Positions 45,365-53,940 of a DNA stretch of 64,000 nt are shown here, one piece after another (positions within the stretch are counted from its first letter, which is position 1; each line of letters opens with the position of its first letter). The DNA comes from Sphingomonas cavernae. Its GTDB lineage: Bacteria; Pseudomonadota; Alphaproteobacteria; Sphingomonadales; Sphingomonadaceae. The stretch spans positions 248,001 to 312,000 of the forward strand of contig NZ_QYUM01000002.1 in assembly GCF_003590775.1 (NCBI RefSeq), in the 5' to 3' direction. Below the pieces are notes generated by a model. That model had not been told where the DNA came from and did not search any database. It saw nothing but the letters and a program-made list of their open reading frames with translations. The position numbers and the translations under genes are program-made.

Positions 45365-46147
45365 GTGGCGAGACCCGCCCCCGACTACCCCACCCCCACC
45401 GGCCTGCTCAAAGGCAAGACCATCCTCATCACCGCCGCCGCAGGCAGCGGCATCGGCGGCGCGGTCGCGCAGCGCGCGGCAGAGGAAGGCGCGACGCTCT
45501 TCCTTTCCGATATGCACGAGCGCCGGCTGGGCGAGACCGCCGACCGGATCGAGGGCCTCGGCTTCGCACGCCCCGGCACGCTCGTCTGCGACGTCACCGA
45601 TGAAGCGCAGGTGCAGGCGCTCGTCGCAGGCGCGATCGGCGCGATGGGGCATGTCGACGTGCTCATCAACAATGCGGGCCTTGGCGGCGCCGCGCCCGTG
45701 GTCGAGATGACCGACGATCAGTGGAACAAGGTGCTCGACGTGACCTTGACCAGCGTCTTCCGCATGACGCGCGCGATGCTGCCGCATATGTACGCGCGTC
45801 AGACGGGCGCGATCGTCAACAACGCCTCGGTGCTCGGCTGGCGCGCGCAGAAGCTGCAGGCGCACTATGCCGCCGCCAAGGCAGGCGTGATGGCGTTCAC
45901 GCGCTGCTCGGCGCTCGAAGCCGCCGAACAGGGCGTGCGCATCAACGCGGTTTCGCCGAGCCTCGCGATGCACGCCTCGCTGTCCAAGGTAACCCCGCCG
46001 GGGCTGCTCGAGGAGCTGACCGAGAAGGAAGCCTTTGGCCGCTATGCCGAGCCCTGGGAGGTAGCGAACGTCATGCTCTTCCTCGCCAGCGACCTCTCCT
46101 CCTACATGACGGGCGAAGTGCTCGCCGTATCGAGCCAGCAGGCATGA
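45365..46147 (+). CDS. ipdF: IpdF-like 5-hydroxy-HIC-CoA dehydrogenase (SDR)
   Basis: 260 residues. In the HIP pathway IpdF oxidises the ring hydroxyl of 5-OH-HIC-CoA. Seen: N-terminal PTPTGLLKGKTILITAAAGSG, SDMHERRLGETADRI, NNAGLGGAAPV, NNASVLGWRAQ and catalytic HYAAAKAGVMAFTRCSA. HERRLGET and ASVLGWRAQ are hallmarks of this subgroup, which separates it from general SDRs. Stop overlaps the MaoC-like start (ATGA). Confidence 0.87.
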   Translation: MARPAPDYPTPTGLLKGKTILITAAAGSGIGGAVAQRAAEEGATLFLSDMHERRLGETADRIEGLGFARPGTLVCDVTDEAQVQALVAGAIGAMGHVDVLINNAGLGGAAPVVEMTDDQWNKVLDVTLTSVFRMTRAMLPHMYARQTGAIVNNASVLGWRAQKLQAHYAAAKAGVMAFTRCSALEAAEQGVRINAVSPSLAMHASLSKVTPPGLLEELTEKEAFGRYAEPWEVANVMLFLASDLSSYMTGEVLAVSSQQA

Positions 46148-46608
46148 GCGCGCGCATCTTCGAGACCCCCGCCGCGCTGCTCGATGCGGTGGGTGAGAGC
46201 TTCGGCCCGACCGAATGGGTCGCGATCGAGCAGGATCGCATCGACCTGTTCGCGCAAGCGACCGACGACCACCAGTGGATCCATGTCGATCCCGAACGTG
46301 CGAAGGATGGCCCCTTCGGCGGCACGATCGCGCACGGCTATCTGACGATGAGCCTCGTCAACCGCTTCCTCCCCGAGCTGGTCGAGGTGCGCGGCGTCTC
46401 GATGGGGATCAATATCGGCACCGACAACCTCCGCTTCCTCAACCCCGTCCGCTCGGGCAGCCGGATCAGGGGCAAGGGCGAACTGGTGAAAGCCGAGGAA
46501 GCCAAGGGCGGCGTCCAGGCCGTGGTGCGCGTGACCGTCGAGATCGAGGGCGTCGAAAAACCCGCCTGCGCGGTGGATACGATCAGCCGCTTCTATCCGG
46601 CGCAGTAG
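46144..46608 (+). CDS. MaoC-like (R)-specific enoyl-CoA hydratase
   Basis: 154 residues, single hot-dog domain. Adds water to an enoyl-CoA. Seen: the hydratase-2 motif with catalytic Asp and His in ATDDHQWIHVDPERA, followed by GGTIAHGYLTMSL. Terminal gene of the ipd operon; overlaps ipdF by 4 bp. A palindromic repeat at 46625-46704 follows and fadD3 converges from the other side. Confidence 0.87.
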   Translation: MSARIFETPAALLDAVGESFGPTEWVAIEQDRIDLFAQATDDHQWIHVDPERAKDGPFGGTIAHGYLTMSLVNRFLPELVEVRGVSMGINIGTDNLRFLNPVRSGSRIRGKGELVKAEEAKGGVQAVVRVTVEIEGVEKPACAVDTISRFYPAQ

Positions 46609-46624
46609 CTACCCATCCGCCCTC

Positions 46625-46704
46625 GTCATGCCAGTGAAAGCTGGCATCTCCCACAAGATCGGGCGCCATCTGGTTGGCAGATCCCAGCTTTCGCGGGGAT
46701 GACG
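46625..46704. repeat. Palindromic repeat (GTCAT...GATGAC type) between convergent operons
   Basis: Arms contain GTCATGCCAGTGAAAGCTGGCAT and ATCCCAGCTTTCGCGGGGATGAC, an imperfect version of the GTCATTCCCGCGAAAGC repeat seen perfectly at 56941-57028. Placed between convergent genes, where it could stop transcription both ways. Confidence 0.75.
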
Positions 46705-46724
46705 TGGGAGCAAGTGAAGGCCAT

Positions 46725-48275
46725 TTACCCGCGCAACAGGAACTTCTGCACCTTGCCCGCGGCATTGAGCGGAAGCGCGTCACGGATCTCGACGCTCCGC
46801 GGCACCTTGTAATTGGCCATGTTCTCGCGCGCCCAGGCGGTGATCGCCTCGGGCGTTGCTTGCGCGCCGGGGCGGAGCACGACGAAGGCCTTGGGCACCT
46901 CGCCCAATCTTTCGTCGGGCACGCCGATCACCGCCGACTGCGCGATCGCGGGGTGTTGCGCGAGGATATTCTCGATCTCGGCGGGGTAGGCGTTGAAGCC
47001 GCCAACGATGAAGATGTCCTTGGCGCGATCGGTGATGCGGATATAGCCGCGCGCGTCCTGCACCGCGATGTCGCCGGTGCGCAGCCAGCCATCGCCGTCG
47101 ATCGCCTCGGCCGTGGCCGCAGGGTCGTTGAAATAGCCCTGCATCACGCCGGCTCCGCGGACGAGAAGCTCGCCCGCCTCGCCCGGCGGCAACGTAGTGC
47201 CGCCGTCATCGACGATCCGTATCTCGATCCCGTCGAGCGGGCGCCCCGCGGTGCTGGCGATCGTCTCGACGCCGTCCTCCTTGCGGCACATGGTGACGAC
47301 GCCGCAGGTCTCGGTAAGGCCATAGGCGGTGAGCACGGTTTCGATACCAAGTTCGGTCCGCATCTCCTCGACGAGCGAGACTGGCACCGATGCTGCGCCG
47401 GTGATCGCAAGCCGCAGTGACGACAGGTCGTGTGCACGATAGTTTGCGGCGAGCAGGCTCTGATAGATGGTCGGCGGCCCCGGCAGCACACTCACCTTCT
47501 CGCGTTCGATCCGCGCCAGCACATCCTCCGCGCCGAAAACTGCGTGCGGCAGCACGGTGCAGCCTGTCAGAAAGGCAGCGAGCCAGCCCGCCTTGTAGCC
47601 GAAGCTGTGAAAGAAGGGGTTGATAATCAGGAAGCGATCCGCCGGTCGCAGCCCATAAGTCTCCGAATAGCGCTGATAGACCCAGATGTTCTGGCGGTGC
47701 GTCGTCACCGCCCCCTTGGGGTTGCCCGTCGTCCCCGAAGTGAAGAGGATATCGCAGACATCGTCCTCACCCAGCGCATCGAGCCGCGCATCGATTGCGG
47801 ATGGCGGAATCGCGGCGCCGCGCTTCAGAAATTCGCCCCAGCCGACACCGCCTCCCTCGCCGCCCAGCAGAACAATTTGCTGCAGGTCTGGCAAATCCTC
47901 GCCGCGCAGCATTTCGGGATAGGCCGCCCCCAGAAACTCCGAGACGGTCAGCAGCATCCGCGCGCCGCTGGTGCGCAGGATATAGCCCGCCTCGCGCCCC
48001 TTGAGCCGCGTGTTGAGCGGCACGATCGCCGCGCCGGCGGTCTGCGCACCGAGCGCAGCAATGATCCACTCGACCGAGTTGGGTGCCCAGATCGCGACCC
48101 GGTCGCCGGCTTCGATCCCGCTGGAAAGAAAGGCCGCAGCGGCCTCGCGCACGCGTGGCTCTAGATCGCGGTAGAGGATGGTGTCGCCATCCTCGCCGCG
48201 GATCGCCTCGATGTCGGCGAAGCGCCTGGCCGACGCGAAAACCATGTGCGGGATGGTGTGCTTGTTCTCGGCCAC
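46725..48275 (-). CDS. fadD3: FadD3-like HIP-CoA ligase (acyl-CoA synthetase)
   Basis: 516 residues, with a GTG start at 48275 since no in-frame ATG lies near the AGGAG at about 48290; the frame further upstream is unlike the family. ATP-dependent enzyme that would activate the propionate side chain of HIP. Seen: P-loop FTSGTTGNPKGAVTTH, AYGLTETCG, GDGWLRTGDIA, DRAKDIFIVGGFNAYPAEIE and the catalytic Lys in AGKVQKF. Converges on the ipd operon and is divergent from the luxR gene, so it may be separately regulated. HIP specificity is inferred from context. Confidence 0.83.
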   Translation of the reverse strand: MAENKHTIPHMVFASARRFADIEAIRGEDGDTILYRDLEPRVREAAAAFLSSGIEAGDRVAIWAPNSVEWIIAALGAQTAGAAIVPLNTRLKGREAGYILRTSGARMLLTVSEFLGAAYPEMLRGEDLPDLQQIVLLGGEGGGVGWGEFLKRGAAIPPSAIDARLDALGEDDVCDILFTSGTTGNPKGAVTTHRQNIWVYQRYSETYGLRPADRFLIINPFFHSFGYKAGWLAAFLTGCTVLPHAVFGAEDVLARIEREKVSVLPGPPTIYQSLLAANYRAHDLSSLRLAITGAASVPVSLVEEMRTELGIETVLTAYGLTETCGVVTMCRKEDGVETIASTAGRPLDGIEIRIVDDGGTTLPPGEAGELLVRGAGVMQGYFNDPAATAEAIDGDGWLRTGDIAVQDARGYIRITDRAKDIFIVGGFNAYPAEIENILAQHPAIAQSAVIGVPDERLGEVPKAFVVLRPGAQATPEAITAWARENMANYKVPRSVEIRDALPLNAAGKVQKFLLRG

Positions 48276-48392
48276 GGGCCAATCATCTCCTGAATATCGC
48301 ACCGGGCGTCGACGTGCGAACCCTGGCTCCTGCTTTACGTGCCTGCGTGGTATCGCCATTGCCTATTCACAACCCCTATTCGGGGATGGCAA

Positions 48393-48411
48393 GCCAGTGC
48401 GGATGACTGGC
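48393..48411. promoter_or_regulatory. Inverted repeat in the fadD3-luxR intergenic region
   Basis: GCCAGT-N7-ACTGGC, a 19-bp dyad centred between the divergent start codons at 48275 and 48480. It fits the size of a LuxR/FixJ-type or other dimeric regulator site. Another short hairpin, CCCC-TATTC-GGGG, lies at about 48373-48385. Confidence 0.45.
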
Positions 48412-48479
48412 CAAGGTGCCTCCGTCGGCGCATCAGGATCAGAAACACGGCGGGGAAAGAGGATCAAGGGCTAGAAGGC

Positions 48480-49622
48480 ATGGCAATCGACAAACCCCTG
48501 GCGCCGGCGGACGAGCTGGTCTCGCTGATCTACAGGGGGCCACTCGAGCCGACGCCCTGGCAAAGCTTCCTCGAAGCGCTGACGCGCCGGATGCGCTGCA
48601 AGAGCGCGGCGATCGTGTTGCGCCTCAGCCGTCAGGGCATGCCACCGCTCGTCATCTGGGGTCGACCGCCGACGATCGACGAAAATCAGGCGCGCGCGAT
48701 CAACGAGGTCCATGCCGAGCTCGGCCATCTCGACCCGCTGCGCAACAGGCTCGTCCGTCCCGGCGACATTCTTACGTTGAGCGCGGCCATGCCCCGCGAG
48801 GAGCTCGAGAAGAACCGCTTCTACCTCGAGATCATGAAGCCCTATGGCATCGAGCACGAACTCGGCATGTATATCTCCGAGCCCGGCGGCTGGGAGGGCA
48901 ATGTCGGTCTGACCAACGGGCCCGAGGAAGGGGATTTTACCGAAGATGACAAGGCCGTGCTGCTCACGCTCCGTCCGCATCTCGAGCAGGCGCTGACGCT
49001 CTTCTCGCGCATTCGTCGCGACGAGACCGAGCTTCAGGTGATGACTGATACGCTCGACAGGTTGACGCTATGCACCTTCATTCTCGACAGCGCGGGCCGC
49101 GTCATCCGCACCAACACCGCCGGCCGCCAGCTCATGCTGTCAAGCCGCGCGATCCGTACCGCGGATGACCGGCTGGTGCTTGCGAGCAAATCGAGCAACG
49201 CCTTGCTCCAGCAACTCGTAGCCCGTGCGATCGAGGCGCGGCGCTCGGGGGACAGTTTCACCGAGGCGCTGCGCGCTGAATCCGATAGCGACCGGCATCT
49301 GGGCGTGCTCGTGCGGACGATCGAAACGTCGACGCGCTACGGCAGCGATGCCGAACCCGCAGTGGTCATCTACGTCTCGGGGCTGGAGACAGGCCAGCCG
49401 CTCGAACGGCTGGTAAGCCAGATCTTCGACCTCACCCCTTCAGAGGCGCACCTGGCCGCGCTGCTCGCCGCGGGGCTGAGTCTTGCCGAAGCCGCCGAGA
49501 AGCTCGATCTCACTGAGAACACGGTGCGCAGCTATTGCAAGACCATCCTGAGCAAGACCGGCGTCAGCCGCCAAGCCGATCTCGTTCGGCTGATCCTGAG
49601 AAGCGTCGCCGTTCTCGGCTGA
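48480..49622 (+). CDS. LuxR-type (helix-turn-helix) transcriptional regulator with PAS-like middle domain
   Basis: 380 residues. Residues about 1-180 form a long sensor-like region unlike autoinducer domains; about 190-280 (LDRLTLCTFILDSAGRVIRTN) look like a PAS fold; the C-terminal LuxR DNA-binding domain shows LTPSEAHLAALLAAGLSLAEAAEKL, then LTENTVRSYCKTILSKTGVSRQADLV (read in parts). This build resembles LuxR regulators described for steroid catabolism such as TeiR of Comamonas. Divergent from fadD3 and upstream of the flavin-reductase operon, so both may be its targets. The ATG at 48480 has only a weak GAAGG close by. Confidence 0.85.
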   Translation: MAIDKPLAPADELVSLIYRGPLEPTPWQSFLEALTRRMRCKSAAIVLRLSRQGMPPLVIWGRPPTIDENQARAINEVHAELGHLDPLRNRLVRPGDILTLSAAMPREELEKNRFYLEIMKPYGIEHELGMYISEPGGWEGNVGLTNGPEEGDFTEDDKAVLLTLRPHLEQALTLFSRIRRDETELQVMTDTLDRLTLCTFILDSAGRVIRTNTAGRQLMLSSRAIRTADDRLVLASKSSNALLQQLVARAIEARRSGDSFTEALRAESDSDRHLGVLVRTIETSTRYGSDAEPAVVIYVSGLETGQPLERLVSQIFDLTPSEAHLAALLAAGLSLAEAAEKLDLTENTVRSYCKTILSKTGVSRQADLVRLILRSVAVLG

Positions 49623-49795
49623 CCGCCGAGCCACCAAATGGGTGTGGCGCTCTGCTCCGCGCGATGACAATCCGGCCCTCAACCGGCCGCACGGCAATCT
49701 AGTCCAATTGAGCGATGCGGCGCCCCGGACGGCGTGACAGGCTCCGGGCAAAGGCGCGCTCTACGCGTCGACGGCAGAGGAGCGATGACAAGGCC

Positions 49796-50776
49796 ATGAC
49801 CGCCAATCCCGATTCCCGCGCGTTCCGCGATGCGCTCGGCTCATTCGCCACGGGCGTCACGATCGTGACCGCGACCGATGCAGAAGGTCGCGACGTTGGC
49901 CTGACCGCGAGCAGCTTCAACTCGGTCTCGCTCGATCCGCCGATGATCCTGTGGAGTCTCGCGCGCAGCTCGCAGAGCATGGCGGCGTTTCGCGAGGCCG
50001 CGCATTTCGCGGTGCACATCCTTGCCGCCGATCAGGATCCGCTGTCCAACCGCTTCGCCAAAAGCGGCACCGACAAGTTCGCCGACGTGCCGATCGAACG
50101 CGGCGAAGGCGGCGTACCGCTGCTCACGGGCTGCTCGGCGCGTTTCGAGTGCCGCACCGCCTATCAATATGAAGGTGGCGATCATATTATCTTCGTGGGC
50201 GAAGTAACGCGCTTCGATCGCTATGAGCGCCCGCCTCTCATTTTCCACGGCGGGCGTTATGCGCTCGCGGCGCGCAAGGCGCAGGCGCTCTCGGCGGGCG
50301 GGGCAATCGAGCAGCCCGCCGGCAGCTTCGGAGAAGACTTTCTCGGCTATCTGCTCGGTCGCGCCCATTTCCAGCTCTATGCGCGAATGCAAGCAAGCCT
50401 CGGCGCGCACGGGCTGGATGCGTGGGACCATTTCATCCTGAGCGTGCTCGGCATTGGTGACGGACGCTCCATAGCCGAGATCGAGGCGGTGATCGGCTAT
50501 ACCGGCGCGCATGCAACCCCCGAGCGTGTTCGCTCGCTTGCGGCGCGCGGCATCCTTTCGGCCGACCCCGACGGAGGCCGGCTGTGGCTGACCGAACAGG
50601 GCCGCAAGACGCTGGTCGAACTGACCGCGGCCGCCAAGGCAGCCGAAGAGGACGCGCTGGGTGCGTTCGACGAGAATGAAACCGCGCTTCTCAAGCATCT
50701 GCTGAAACATGTCATCCGCAGCACCGATCCGGGGCTGCCCGACCCATGGCTGGCCACGGCGGAGCAAGGCGCGTGA
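49796..50776 (+). CDS. Flavin reductase with C-terminal winged-helix extension (NtaB/HsaB-like)
   Basis: 326 residues from the ATG at 49796. The first ~165 residues are a flavin-reductase-like split barrel (FRDALGSFATGVTIVTA, GLTASSFNSVSLDPP, CRTAYQYEGGDHIIFVGEV), which would give reduced flavin to a two-component monooxygenase. The last ~140 residues contain helices and a segment LGIGDGRSIAEIEAVIGYTGAHATPERVRSLAARGIL that looks like a MarR/winged-helix domain, as in the nitrilotriacetate monooxygenase B protein. The oxygenase partner is not in the window. Overlaps the VOC gene by GTGA. Confidence 0.8.
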   Translation: MTANPDSRAFRDALGSFATGVTIVTATDAEGRDVGLTASSFNSVSLDPPMILWSLARSSQSMAAFREAAHFAVHILAADQDPLSNRFAKSGTDKFADVPIERGEGGVPLLTGCSARFECRTAYQYEGGDHIIFVGEVTRFDRYERPPLIFHGGRYALAARKAQALSAGGAIEQPAGSFGEDFLGYLLGRAHFQLYARMQASLGAHGLDAWDHFILSVLGIGDGRSIAEIEAVIGYTGAHATPERVRSLAARGILSADPDGGRLWLTEQGRKTLVELTAAAKAAEEDALGAFDENETALLKHLLKHVIRSTDPGLPDPWLATAEQGA

Positions 50777-51318
50777 CGCCGGCTCGCATCGCGGGCCATG
50801 GACCGATCCGGCAGATCGCCTGGCTTACAGAGGATCTCGATGGCGCAATCGCACAGTGGTGCGAACTCGCAGGCGTGGGACCTTGGACGGTCTATCGCAA
50901 CGTCCGCATGGATGGCGATTATCGCGGCTCGGCGACATCGGTACGGATCGACGTCGGCCTCGCATATCAGGGCGAGATTCAGATCGAACTCATCGCGCCC
51001 CATGGCGCCGGACCTTCACCTTACCATGATGCGGCGGGCCGGGTCCGCACGGGCATGCACCATATTGCGTGGCTCGTCGCCGATGTCGCTTCGGCGACCG
51101 AAGCCGCGATCGCGGGCGGGTTCGCACCCGTGTTCCGCGCCGAAGATGGCAGCGGCGCGACGCGCGTCGCCTATCTCGAAGCGCCCGAAAACCCCGCCAT
51201 GTTGCTCGAGCTGATCGAGGCCACGCCGCCGATCCGCGAAGGTTTCGAGACAGGTATCGCGGCCGCCCGCGCGTGGGACGGAAGCGATCCGGTAACCGTC
51301 ATCGATTTCGGCACCTGA
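50773..51318 (+). CDS. VOC-superfamily protein (glyoxalase/extradiol dioxygenase fold)
   Basis: 181 residues from a GTG at 50773 that overlaps the previous stop. Two beta-alpha-beta-beta-beta modules: the first starts HGPIRQIAWLTEDLDGAI and the second GMHHIAWLVADVASATEAA, like methylmalonyl-CoA epimerase. The HHIAW His and a Glu near LLELIEA could bind metal. It is too short for a classical type-I extradiol dioxygenase. Function in the operon unknown. Confidence 0.75.
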   Translation: MTPARIAGHGPIRQIAWLTEDLDGAIAQWCELAGVGPWTVYRNVRMDGDYRGSATSVRIDVGLAYQGEIQIELIAPHGAGPSPYHDAAGRVRTGMHHIAWLVADVASATEAAIAGGFAPVFRAEDGSGATRVAYLEAPENPAMLLELIEATPPIREGFETGIAAARAWDGSDPVTVIDFGT

Positions 51319-51328
51319 CGGGGAGCAT

Positions 51329-52039
51329 ATGGAAAAGATCATCTATGCGCTGTGGCGCGATGCCAGCGAAAATCGCGCGCGCTTCAACGCGCGGCTGCTC
51401 GGAGAGGTGACAGACGCACTCGCGGCGCATGTTTTCGGCCTTCGATTGAATTTGCAGGACGCTGAGGTGGAGCGCGGCACCTCGCCGCGCATGGCTTCCA
51501 CCCAGCCGCAAATGGATGCGGTGATCCAGCTTTGGTCGCCAAGCGCGAACGATCCGGCGCGCGCGCCGGTAGACGCGATCATAGGTGGAGCTGCCCCGCG
51601 CTATGCCGCGTGGCTGGCGTCCGAATCGACGGTTCTGCCCAACACGCTCCATCCGCCCGTTACGGGCCGACGCACCGAGGGCTTTTCGCAGATCGTGTTC
51701 CTTGGCCGCCCGCCGCGCCTCACCTGGGAGGCATGGCGCGATACCTGGCAGCGGCATCATACAGCCGTCGCGGTCGATACCCAGGCCAACTTCGAATATG
51801 TCCAGAACCTGATCGTGCGACCGCTGACCTATGGCGCGCCCGATTATGCGGCGATGGTCGAGGAATGCTTCCCTTACGCCGCGCTTGGCGACGAAGCGGT
51901 CTATTTCGACGCGGTCGGTGATTCCGCGAAGCTCGCGGAGAATCAGCGGCTCATGGCCGAAAGTTGCGCCCGCTTCATCGATTTCGACCGGATCGACTGC
52001 CTTCCGACCAGCCAGTTCGATGTGAAGCGCATTGTGTGA
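51329..52039 (+). CDS. EthD-domain protein
   Basis: 236 residues. The C-terminal half (LTWEAWRDTWQRHHTAVAVDTQ) resembles EthD/Dabb ferredoxin-like barrels, small proteins found with oxygenase systems and some decarboxylases or cyclases; the N-terminal half may be a second, diverged copy. No catalytic residues are obvious. It is 10 bp after the VOC gene. The downstream gap to 52187 carries repeated ACGCAAA-type motifs. Confidence 0.65.
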   Translation: MEKIIYALWRDASENRARFNARLLGEVTDALAAHVFGLRLNLQDAEVERGTSPRMASTQPQMDAVIQLWSPSANDPARAPVDAIIGGAAPRYAAWLASESTVLPNTLHPPVTGRRTEGFSQIVFLGRPPRLTWEAWRDTWQRHHTAVAVDTQANFEYVQNLIVRPLTYGAPDYAAMVEECFPYAALGDEAVYFDAVGDSAKLAENQRLMAESCARFIDFDRIDCLPTSQFDVKRIV

Positions 52040-52144
52040 TACGCAAAGCGTGACATAGATACTTACATAGTGAGCAAATGCGTAATTCCCACTTGACGAT
52101 CGAGCGTCATGGCGACAAGGATAATACGCAAATAGAACGCATAT
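52040..52144. promoter_or_regulatory. Intergenic region with recurring ACGCAAA/ATGCGTA half-sites
   Basis: TACGCAAA (52040-52047), ATGCGTAA (52078-52085, inverted), TACGCAAAT (52125-52133) and AACGCATAT (52136-52144) lie upstream of the SRPBCC gene. They may be regulator half-sites for a second promoter in this gene block. Weak, AT-rich compared with flanks. Confidence 0.3.
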
Positions 52145-52187
52145 GGACATGAGTTCGACGAGATGCGTCAGCAATGCAGGAGATACC

Positions 52188-52694
52188 ATGCGCGATATCG
52201 AAGAATCCCGCACGCGCAGCGATCCTAACGCGATCGTTGTGTCGGAACGCGTCGAGATTGCCGCGCCTGCCGCGATCGTCTGGGAAATTCTGACCGATCT
52301 GCCGCGCTATGGCGAATGGAACCCCTTCTGCATCGCCGCGGAATCGACGCTCGAGATGGGCGCGCCCGTCAGCATGACGCTCAAAAGCTATATCGAGCCC
52401 GACGTCACCTTCCCCAATTGCGAATATGTCTGCGCGTTCGAGCCTGAGCGGCTGATTTCCTGGGAACTGCCCTACAATGAAGCCTGGCCCTATCCCGCGC
52501 GACGCGACCAGATCATCGAACCGCTGGGCGACGAGGCCTGCGCCTATCATTCGACCGACGCCTTCCTCGGCGACAACGGCATCCATGTGATGCGCTTCGC
52601 GGGCCCCTGGGTGAAGCGCGCATTCGACGACACGGCACACGCGCTGAAAGTTCGCGCGGAGGCAATGCACCGGGCGCGAAAGGCCGGGACATGA
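52188..52694 (+). CDS. SRPBCC-family (START-like) protein
   Basis: 168 residues from the ATG at 52188, which has AGGAG six bases upstream; a longer frame from 52143 is less likely. Helix-grip fold (VVSERVEIAAPAAIVWEILTDLPRYGEWNP, read in parts) with a hydrophobic cavity, known to bind lipids, sterols or polyketide intermediates. Could hold or cyclise a hydrophobic intermediate. Its stop overlaps the SnoaL gene by 4 bp. Confidence 0.8.
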   Translation: MRDIEESRTRSDPNAIVVSERVEIAAPAAIVWEILTDLPRYGEWNPFCIAAESTLEMGAPVSMTLKSYIEPDVTFPNCEYVCAFEPERLISWELPYNEAWPYPARRDQIIEPLGDEACAYHSTDAFLGDNGIHVMRFAGPWVKRAFDDTAHALKVRAEAMHRARKAGT

Positions 52695-53164
52695 GCCTGG
52701 ACCTCGAAGCGATCGAACGGATCAAGCGCGTCAAATATCTCTATTGCGAGGCGATCGATCGGTGCGATCTCGCACTGCTTGAAACGATCCTGACCGAAGA
52801 TTTCAGCGCCGACTATCAGGGTGGAAGCTACCGGCTTCAAGCCAGGGGCCGAGCCGAATTCCTCGCAGCGATCAAGGCGGCGTTCCACCCCGACTTCGTC
52901 GGTTGCCACGCCGTGCAGCATCCGATCATCGACGTGCACGGTGACGGCACCGCGAGCGGGCGCTGGCGGCTGGTCGATTATGCGATGAGCCTTCGCGACG
53001 ACAATCTGACGACTATCGGCGCGGCGACCTATGTCGACGACTATGCGCTCGTCGACGGCGCATGGAAGCTCAGGCGATCGGCCTATACGCGCATTTACGA
53101 ACGCGTGTTCAACGAGCCCAACCCCGCGATCACCTTCCATATCCTCGGAAGCCTGGCGCGGTGA
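52691..53164 (+). CDS. SnoaL-like / NTF2-fold protein
   Basis: 157 residues, cone-shaped NTF2 fold shared with ketosteroid isomerase, dehydratases and aromatic-ring hydroxylase small subunits. Seen: IERIKRVKYLYCEAIDRCDLALLETILTEDF, then alternating strands to the end. Tyr16/18 and Asp37/Asp41 lie near where KSI has its Tyr and Asp, but the match is not specific enough to call an isomerase. Overlaps both neighbours by 4 bp, implying coupled translation. Confidence 0.72.
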   Translation: MSLDLEAIERIKRVKYLYCEAIDRCDLALLETILTEDFSADYQGGSYRLQARGRAEFLAAIKAAFHPDFVGCHAVQHPIIDVHGDGTASGRWRLVDYAMSLRDDNLTTIGAATYVDDYALVDGAWKLRRSAYTRIYERVFNEPNPAITFHILGSLAR

Positions 53165-53907
53165 TCGACCTGTACGGCATGACCAGCCCCAATGTGCTGA
53201 AGCTCGCCCTCATGCTCGAGGAATGCGGGCTCGATTACCGGGTCCACCACGTCGACGTCTTCGCTGGCGCGCAGCACGATCCCGCGTTCCTCGCAATGAA
53301 CCCCAATGCCAAGGTGCCGGTAATCGTCGACAATGATGGCGACGGCGCCTTCGCGGTTTTCGAGAGTGGCGCAGCGCTGCTCTATCTCGCGGACAAGACG
53401 GGCCTTTTGCTGCCGCGCGACGGCCGGGCGCGATCAACTGCGCTGCAATGGCTGCTGTTCCAGGCGTCGACCGTCGGCCCTGCATTTGGCCAGTATGTCC
53501 ACTTCTTTCGCTACGCGCCGTCCGAAATCTATGCGCTGCGTCGTCATGAGAGCGAAACCGCGCGCGTGCTCGGCCTGCTCGATCGTCGGCTTGGTGAGAG
53601 CGCGTGGTTGTCGGGCGATAGCTACGGCCTTGCCGATATCGCGACCTGGCCCGGCGTGCGCACGGGCGATGCGATTTTTCCGCTGCTGGCCAACGGGCAC
53701 GGCTGGCGGACGCTCCCCAATTTGCGGCGCTGGTTCGACAACATCGCCGAACGCTCCGCAGCGGTGCGCGCCACGGCCGCCGTCGACGCACTATTGCCGC
53801 AGGACAAGGCCGCCTTCGCGCGCGCCGATACCGATGCGCTCGACCGCTTCTTCGGTCGAGGCCGGCACGATCACGCGCTCGCCCTGACCGGCGCCGAGCC
53901 TGCGTAA
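53161..53907 (+). CDS. Glutathione S-transferase, nu-class-like (YfcG/YghU type)
   Basis: 248 residues from a GTG at 53161, which overlaps the previous stop as GTGA. The N-terminal thioredoxin-like domain begins IDLYGMTSPNVLKLALMLEE; TSPN matches the Thr-x-x-Asn active-site pattern of nu-class GSTs that catalyse disulphide exchange. C-terminal all-helical domain contains GDSYGLADIATWPG. Possible role: glutathione addition to, or removal from, an electrophilic intermediate. Confidence 0.82.
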   Translation: MIDLYGMTSPNVLKLALMLEECGLDYRVHHVDVFAGAQHDPAFLAMNPNAKVPVIVDNDGDGAFAVFESGAALLYLADKTGLLLPRDGRARSTALQWLLFQASTVGPAFGQYVHFFRYAPSEIYALRRHESETARVLGLLDRRLGESAWLSGDSYGLADIATWPGVRTGDAIFPLLANGHGWRTLPNLRRWFDNIAERSAAVRATAAVDALLPQDKAAFARADTDALDRFFGRGRHDHALALTGAEPA

Positions 53908-53940
53908 CCATCGAATTTCAATCGGGAGGTACTGACTACA

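Noticed and set aside
50773-51318. Extradiol ring-cleaving dioxygenase (HsaC/EdcB-like)
   Set aside because: VOC fold but only 181 residues and no clear His-His-Glu set of type-I extradiol enzymes; closer to methylmalonyl-CoA epimerase.
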